Source: Pelagibacteraceae bacterium TMED259
Lineage (GTDB): Bacteria; Pseudomonadota; Alphaproteobacteria; HIMB59
Assembly: GCA_002169365.1 (NCBI GenBank)
Contig: NHLE01000001.1
Location: 1 to 7,754, forward strand
Length of the DNA: 7,754 bases
Direction of reading: 5' to 3'
The notes under the pieces were generated by a model that saw nothing but the letters and a program-made list of their open reading frames with translations, searched no databases and was not told the origin of the DNA. Positions 4,811 to 7,754 of the stretch are shown here, piece by piece. The position numbers were made by a program, and so were the translations under genes. Numbering within the stretch: position 1 is the stretch's first letter; each line of letters begins with the position of its first letter.

Positions 4811-7754
4811 TTACTGCATCTCAAAGCGAATAGAGCTTTTTGATTCGGATACTAATTTGCCATTCCATCCAACGAGTGAGAATGCTTCTTCTGCTTGTGG
4901 TGATTCGGCTGGCGGTATCCACCGCAGTTCATCATCTGGCTTAACTACTCTTAATGAAAGTAATCGAAGTAATTCACGTGGATTACTGGTTGTTGGAGGC
5001 GTAGAGACATCAACCCATGTATCTCCAGACTTCTTTTCAACGGTTCCACGTACAGAATCGACGACGAATCGAATGCCAGATACTGATGGAAGCAGTGACG
5101 TAGCAAGATTATTCCATGAAAATACAAATGGGTTTGGCCCCGGAACGCTGTTATCAACAATGATTTTTGTCGAGGGAAGCAGTTCTGGTCGTTCAACACG
5201 AGGTAGAGAAATTCCAATGTTGACAGTTGGTTTGAGATTTCTTCTTCCGATTGCAGTTTTATTATTGGTTGTTATGAATTGGTTATCAGGTAGTTCAACC
5301 ATTGGGGTATATGCACCGACGGCTGATGAAAATGAAAGATGTGAACCAGGAAATTCATATGTTCCTTGAGCATCAGTCACAACCTGAGGCTCTTCTGTTG
5401 TGAGTGTTAAGGACCAGTTGTCGAGCATATAACTATGGTTTGGATCAGCATTCATGACCTCGAGAGACCAGGATCCATTGGCCGGGGTGTGCTTAAACGC
5501 CGCAAGGTTTGCCAATGACATATGGTCAGCTGAAGAGGTTTCCATCAAGATGGTTTGACTACTTCCAAACACGGTTGTTGAATCTTGATGGGAAAAGTTG
5601 CCCGGACTATTAAATGCTTGTCCTACGAGCTTTGTACCAGTGATCGGCACCCGGATGCCAAGCGGGCTTATGAGTGTCAGAAAGACTCGGTCTTGTCCTG
5701 ACGGATCGCCGCCTTGGGGTGCATGTATGGTGTAGCTCAGTTCCAAATCTGTAATTGTGCCAGCCATGTTCGCAAATGTAATGACGGACCCAGCCTTTGC
5801 TGGCCAAATCAGCTCGTTTTCATACGTTATGTTTTCGGGAGTAAAGTACCGAGCAGCCGAATGAATGGTGAGTGGCTGAACATTTGGTTCTGTCAAAGTT
5901 TGCTCGGATTCACGAATGCCGTTGCCGTTACTATCAAGAAAGACAGGCATGCCCTCAAGAGGTCGGTCACCCTGGTCTTGGATTCCATTCCTGCCAAAGT
6001 CTTCAAAGACCTTCCCTTGTATGGAAATGTCTGCAATACGGGCAGCTGCCTCCTTGGCCCGAATGAGCCCTACACCAGTCGGATAGTTGAAATGTTCAGG
6101 GTCACCAACTGGCGGAAGCGTTGGCGGATCTATTGTTGGCTGATCATCTCTATCAATCGGCAGTGGCAATGCAGAGGCGGCAAGGTGCTCGTAGATTTCT
6201 GCAGGAGTCAGTTTCTCATTGAGCTCAAGCAGTAGTGCAGCAACAGCTCCAACATTGGGTGTCGCAGCAGACGTACCCGAGAAGTTTTTTAATGTATCCT
6301 TATCTGGGTCACCAGACCCAAAAAAACTTGTGTCGCCGTTCTGGGGTGCGATGAACCGTGGTTGTGGCCGATATTCAGGTTCCTGCCTTTGGCCATCGGA
6401 ATCGAAAAAAATTGGTGTCCCACCAAAGGAACTGAAGTCAGACAGCACAGATTCCCAATCCGAAGAATTCGCCTGATACGCAGGGGTACTCCAGTATTGT
6501 GCTGCCCCAACGTTTGCAGCAAGTTTCGAATTATTATGTCCCCATACTGTGCTGGACCCATGCTCTGCATATTCAATGAAACTGGTTTGAGGAAAATCTT
6601 CTCCAACTGGAGGCTGGCTGCCGTCAAATACCGTAATCCACTTAAAAAATGTGGGCAATTCTTGACCCCCACCACCATCATAGCCATGAGTGTTATGAAC
6701 AAACGCTACATAAAAAGTATTTGGAAGTGCTTCTAAGACTTGCGTTCCGCCTTGCTGCATTCCACTTAGAGGATAGAGAGACATTGGATAGTCGGGATCG
6801 CCGATAGCTTTCCCGAAGTACACTCGTTCTCCATTTTCTTCAGTAAAGAACCAAACCTCATTTGCACTGTTGTTGTGTTTTGCACTGTTGTTGTGTTTCC
6901 AAGGTTGATCCCACTGCACAAAAAAGTTGTTTTTATTAAATGCGCCTGGAAAATACACCTCCTGCATAATATCAATGTTTTCTGCATCAGGATCAAAGTC
7001 ATGATAAAGATACTGCTCTGTATTACCTGGAACTGATGATGGAAGTTGAGAGCTGATTTCCGGGTAGGGTGTGCCACGAAAAGTCGATTGGTAACTTGTA
7101 TTAGTATCATTTCCAGCGGCGCTGAAATACGCTACCGCTTTGTTTCCGTCTTTTCCTTCAACAGCCCAGTCAACAGCCTGAGCGATAATACCGTCCTGGA
7201 ACCATGGCACAATGGGGTCGTATAAGTCGTCGACGATGATATTTACTTTGATATCGTCGACCAATTTCTTGATTACGCTGACGTATCTTTCTGCCCACTC
7301 GTTTGCATGATCTATCGCCATACTTGGACTTGTCGGATCACCAAAATCTGTTACAGGATTAGGAGTGGCAAAGTAGATCTCTGCATCGGGGGCAATCGCA
7401 TGGACCAACTGTGCCATCCCGCGTCCCTCGTCATCTTTATAATCTACGTCGTTACAAATATATGAATAGCCTCTGCTATCCGTCCCCTTCATGTCAGGAA
7501 GTACACCGAGCGCAATGTCCTCATCCATGCCACCTAACGCATTAAAGCTGGTGGAGATAACTCCAATCTTCATGCCTTTTCCAGTTACGTCATAGCGTGC
7601 CCTCACAACATCAGCGAGCATGGCGACGTCAGCCTGATTCAGATTGCTACTCGAATAGCCGCTCCCGATTGTATAAGGACGTTGAGATCCGTCTGTTAAC
7701 CCATCGTAGGTCACACTCCAGCTTTCAACTGGATCCTGAAGGCCGTTGGCTGAC
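4811..7754 (-). CDS. Subtilisin-fold (S8-like) protease with SdrD-B, P-type and shared C-terminal modules; 5' end outside window
   Basis: The frame stays open to the window edge (13 more codons, starting SANGLQD, precede the GTG at 7714-7712), so the true start lies outside. Numbering below counts that GTG as residue 1. Residues about 45-560 form a subtilisin-fold domain: GKGMKIGVISTSFN at the usual Asp strand, DEGRGM then AIAPDAEIYFA at the usual His helix, AAGN (oxyanion N202), and FSGTSAATP (Ser S482). A beta-rich insertion of about 150 residues (235-385) separates Asn and Ser. Next comes an SdrD-B-like domain (564-608 and 775-835) interrupted by a P-type domain (609-774), then the shared module (848-951) and a short end. 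The likely role is extracellular proteolysis, but Glu occupies the His position and no Asp is at the Asp motif, so the mechanism is uncertain. First of three co-oriented genes. Confidence 0.88.
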   Translation of the reverse strand, partial: SANGLQDPVESWSVTYDGLTDGSQRPYTIGSGYSSSNLNQADVAMLADVVRARYDVTGKGMKIGVISTSFNALGGMDEDIALGVLPDMKGTDSRGYSYICNDVDYKDDEGRGMAQLVHAIAPDAEIYFATPNPVTDFGDPTSPSMAIDHANEWAERYVSVIKKLVDDIKVNIIVDDLYDPIVPWFQDGIIAQAVDWAVEGKDGNKAVAYFSAAGNDTNTSYQSTFRGTPYPEISSQLPSSVPGNTEQYLYHDFDPDAENIDIMQEVYFPGAFNKNNFFVQWDQPWKHNNSAKHNNSANEVWFFTEENGERVYFGKAIGDPDYPMSLYPLSGMQQGGTQVLEALPNTFYVAFVHNTHGYDGGGGQELPTFFKWITVFDGSQPPVGEDFPQTSFIEYAEHGSSTVWGHNNSKLAANVGAAQYWSTPAYQANSSDWESVLSDFSSFGGTPIFFDSDGQRQEPEYRPQPRFIAPQNGDTSFFGSGDPDKDTLKNFSGTSAATPNVGAVAALLLELNEKLTPAEIYEHLAASALPLPIDRDDQPTIDPPTLPPVGDPEHFNYPTGVGLIRAKEAAARIADISIQGKVFEDFGRNGIQDQGDRPLEGMPVFLDSNGNGIRESEQTLTEPNVQPLTIHSAARYFTPENITYENELIWPAKAGSVITFANMAGTITDLELSYTIHAPQGGDPSGQDRVFLTLISPLGIRVPITGTKLVGQAFNSPGNFSHQDSTTVFGSSQTILMETSSADHMSLANLAAFKHTPANGSWSLEVMNADPNHSYMLDNWSLTLTTEEPQVVTDAQGTYEFPGSHLSFSSAVGAYTPMVELPDNQFITTNNKTAIGRRNLKPTVNIGISLPRVERPELLPSTKIIVDNSVPGPNPFVFSWNNLATSLLPSVSGIRFVVDSVRGTVEKKSGDTWVDVSTPPTTSNPRELLRLLSLRVVKPDDELRWIPPAESPQAEEAFSLVGWNGKLVSESKSSIRFEMQ
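4862..5173 (-). repeat. Shared ~100-residue module, copy at the C-terminus of the subtilisin-like protein
   Basis: Residues about 848-951 mirror the N-terminal module of the copper oxidase: RGTVEK, W, DVSTPPTTSNPR (4976-5011), LLRLL, DDELRWIP, AFSLVGW. Only about 16 residues follow, so the module ends this protein while it begins the oxidase. The opposite placement suggests a self-contained fold that can be added at either end. Confidence 0.8.
5210..6025 (-). other. SdrD-B-like domain split by the P-type domain
   Basis: The first half (about 564-608, 5891-6025) reads GKVFEDFGRNGIQDQGDRP, then LEGMPVFLDSNGNGI, as in SdrD-B repeats. The expected continuation, TDAQGTYEF and later a T...NIGIS ending, appears only at about 779-835 (5210-5380). 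The P-type domain lies between the two halves, at the loop after the second calcium-binding-like segment. Confidence 0.7.
5393..5890 (-). other. P-type (proprotein convertase-like) domain
   Basis: Encodes residues about 609-774. Family-like marks, in order: GTITDLELSYTI, DRVFLTLISPLGIRVPI, a FNSPGNF..DST stretch, LANLAAF, NGSWSLEVMNAD and LDNWSLTL. P domains are beta-sandwiches that often follow bacterial and eukaryotic subtilisin-type catalytic domains and support folding or substrate binding. Confidence 0.75.
6861..6898. repeat. 18-bp perfect tandem duplication
   Basis: The unit TTTGCACTGTTGTTGTGT is present twice (6861-6878, 6879-6896), with two further matching bases. It duplicates six residues in frame (KHNNSA-KHNNSA, residues 273-284) within the beta-rich insertion of the subtilisin-like protein. 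The lack of any divergence points to a recent replication-slippage event. Confidence 0.95.

Noticed and set aside
5714..6235. 173-codon open frame on the plus strand within the subtilisin-like gene
   Set aside because: Antisense to the P-type and SdrD-B-like coding sequence; the translation is Cys/Trp-rich and not protein-like.
7712..7714. GTG as the start codon of the subtilisin-like gene
   Set aside because: The frame is open for 13 more codons to the window edge, no leader or signal peptide follows the GTG, and no ribosome binding site is evident. The gene is simply cut by the window.

Overview
The window reads as chromosomal DNA of a Planctomycetota bacterium, probably marine. The main clue is the N-terminus of the copper oxidase: a short basic leader followed by LEHLEQRIALDA, which resembles the LEPR-type leader of large secreted planctomycete proteins. 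SdrD-B-like, P-type and fibronectin III modules on exported enzymes also fit. Base composition looks moderate (mid-40s % GC by eye, not computed). I see no tRNA, rRNA, CRISPR array or insertion sequence.

Layout: positions 3-164 (+) hold the last 53 codons of a gene entering from the left; it converges on the next gene. Three long genes then lie head to tail on the minus strand, so transcription runs right to left. They are a large subtilisin-fold protease (7754 down to 4811, 5' end outside the window), a secreted metzincin protease with EF-hand-like loops (4706 to 3639), and a 1068-residue multidomain type-3 copper protein of the tyrosinase/catechol oxidase class (3443 to 237). The gaps between them are 104 and 195 bp, so they could be one transcription unit or separately promoted. 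No convincing promoter was found.

The two outer genes are linked at the protein level. The extreme C-terminus of the subtilisin-like protein and the N-terminus of the copper oxidase carry the same roughly 100-residue module, with an identical 12-residue core (DVSTPPTTSNPR). The DNA under that core differs only at synonymous positions. A shared accessory module, with a metalloprotease between the two carriers, suggests an extracellular protease-oxidase set in which the module anchors or docks both enzymes. The proteases may mature the oxidase, which has a roughly 410-residue uncharacterised C-terminal extension. That functional model is inference.

Other notable points are a non-canonical catalytic centre in the subtilisin-like protein (Ser and oxyanion Asn kept, His replaced by Glu, no Asp at the usual Asp motif), a P-type domain inserted inside an SdrD-B-like domain, a fungal-type Cys-x-His motif in the copper oxidase, an in-frame 18-bp tandem duplication, and a perfect 22-bp palindrome across the oxidase stop codon.
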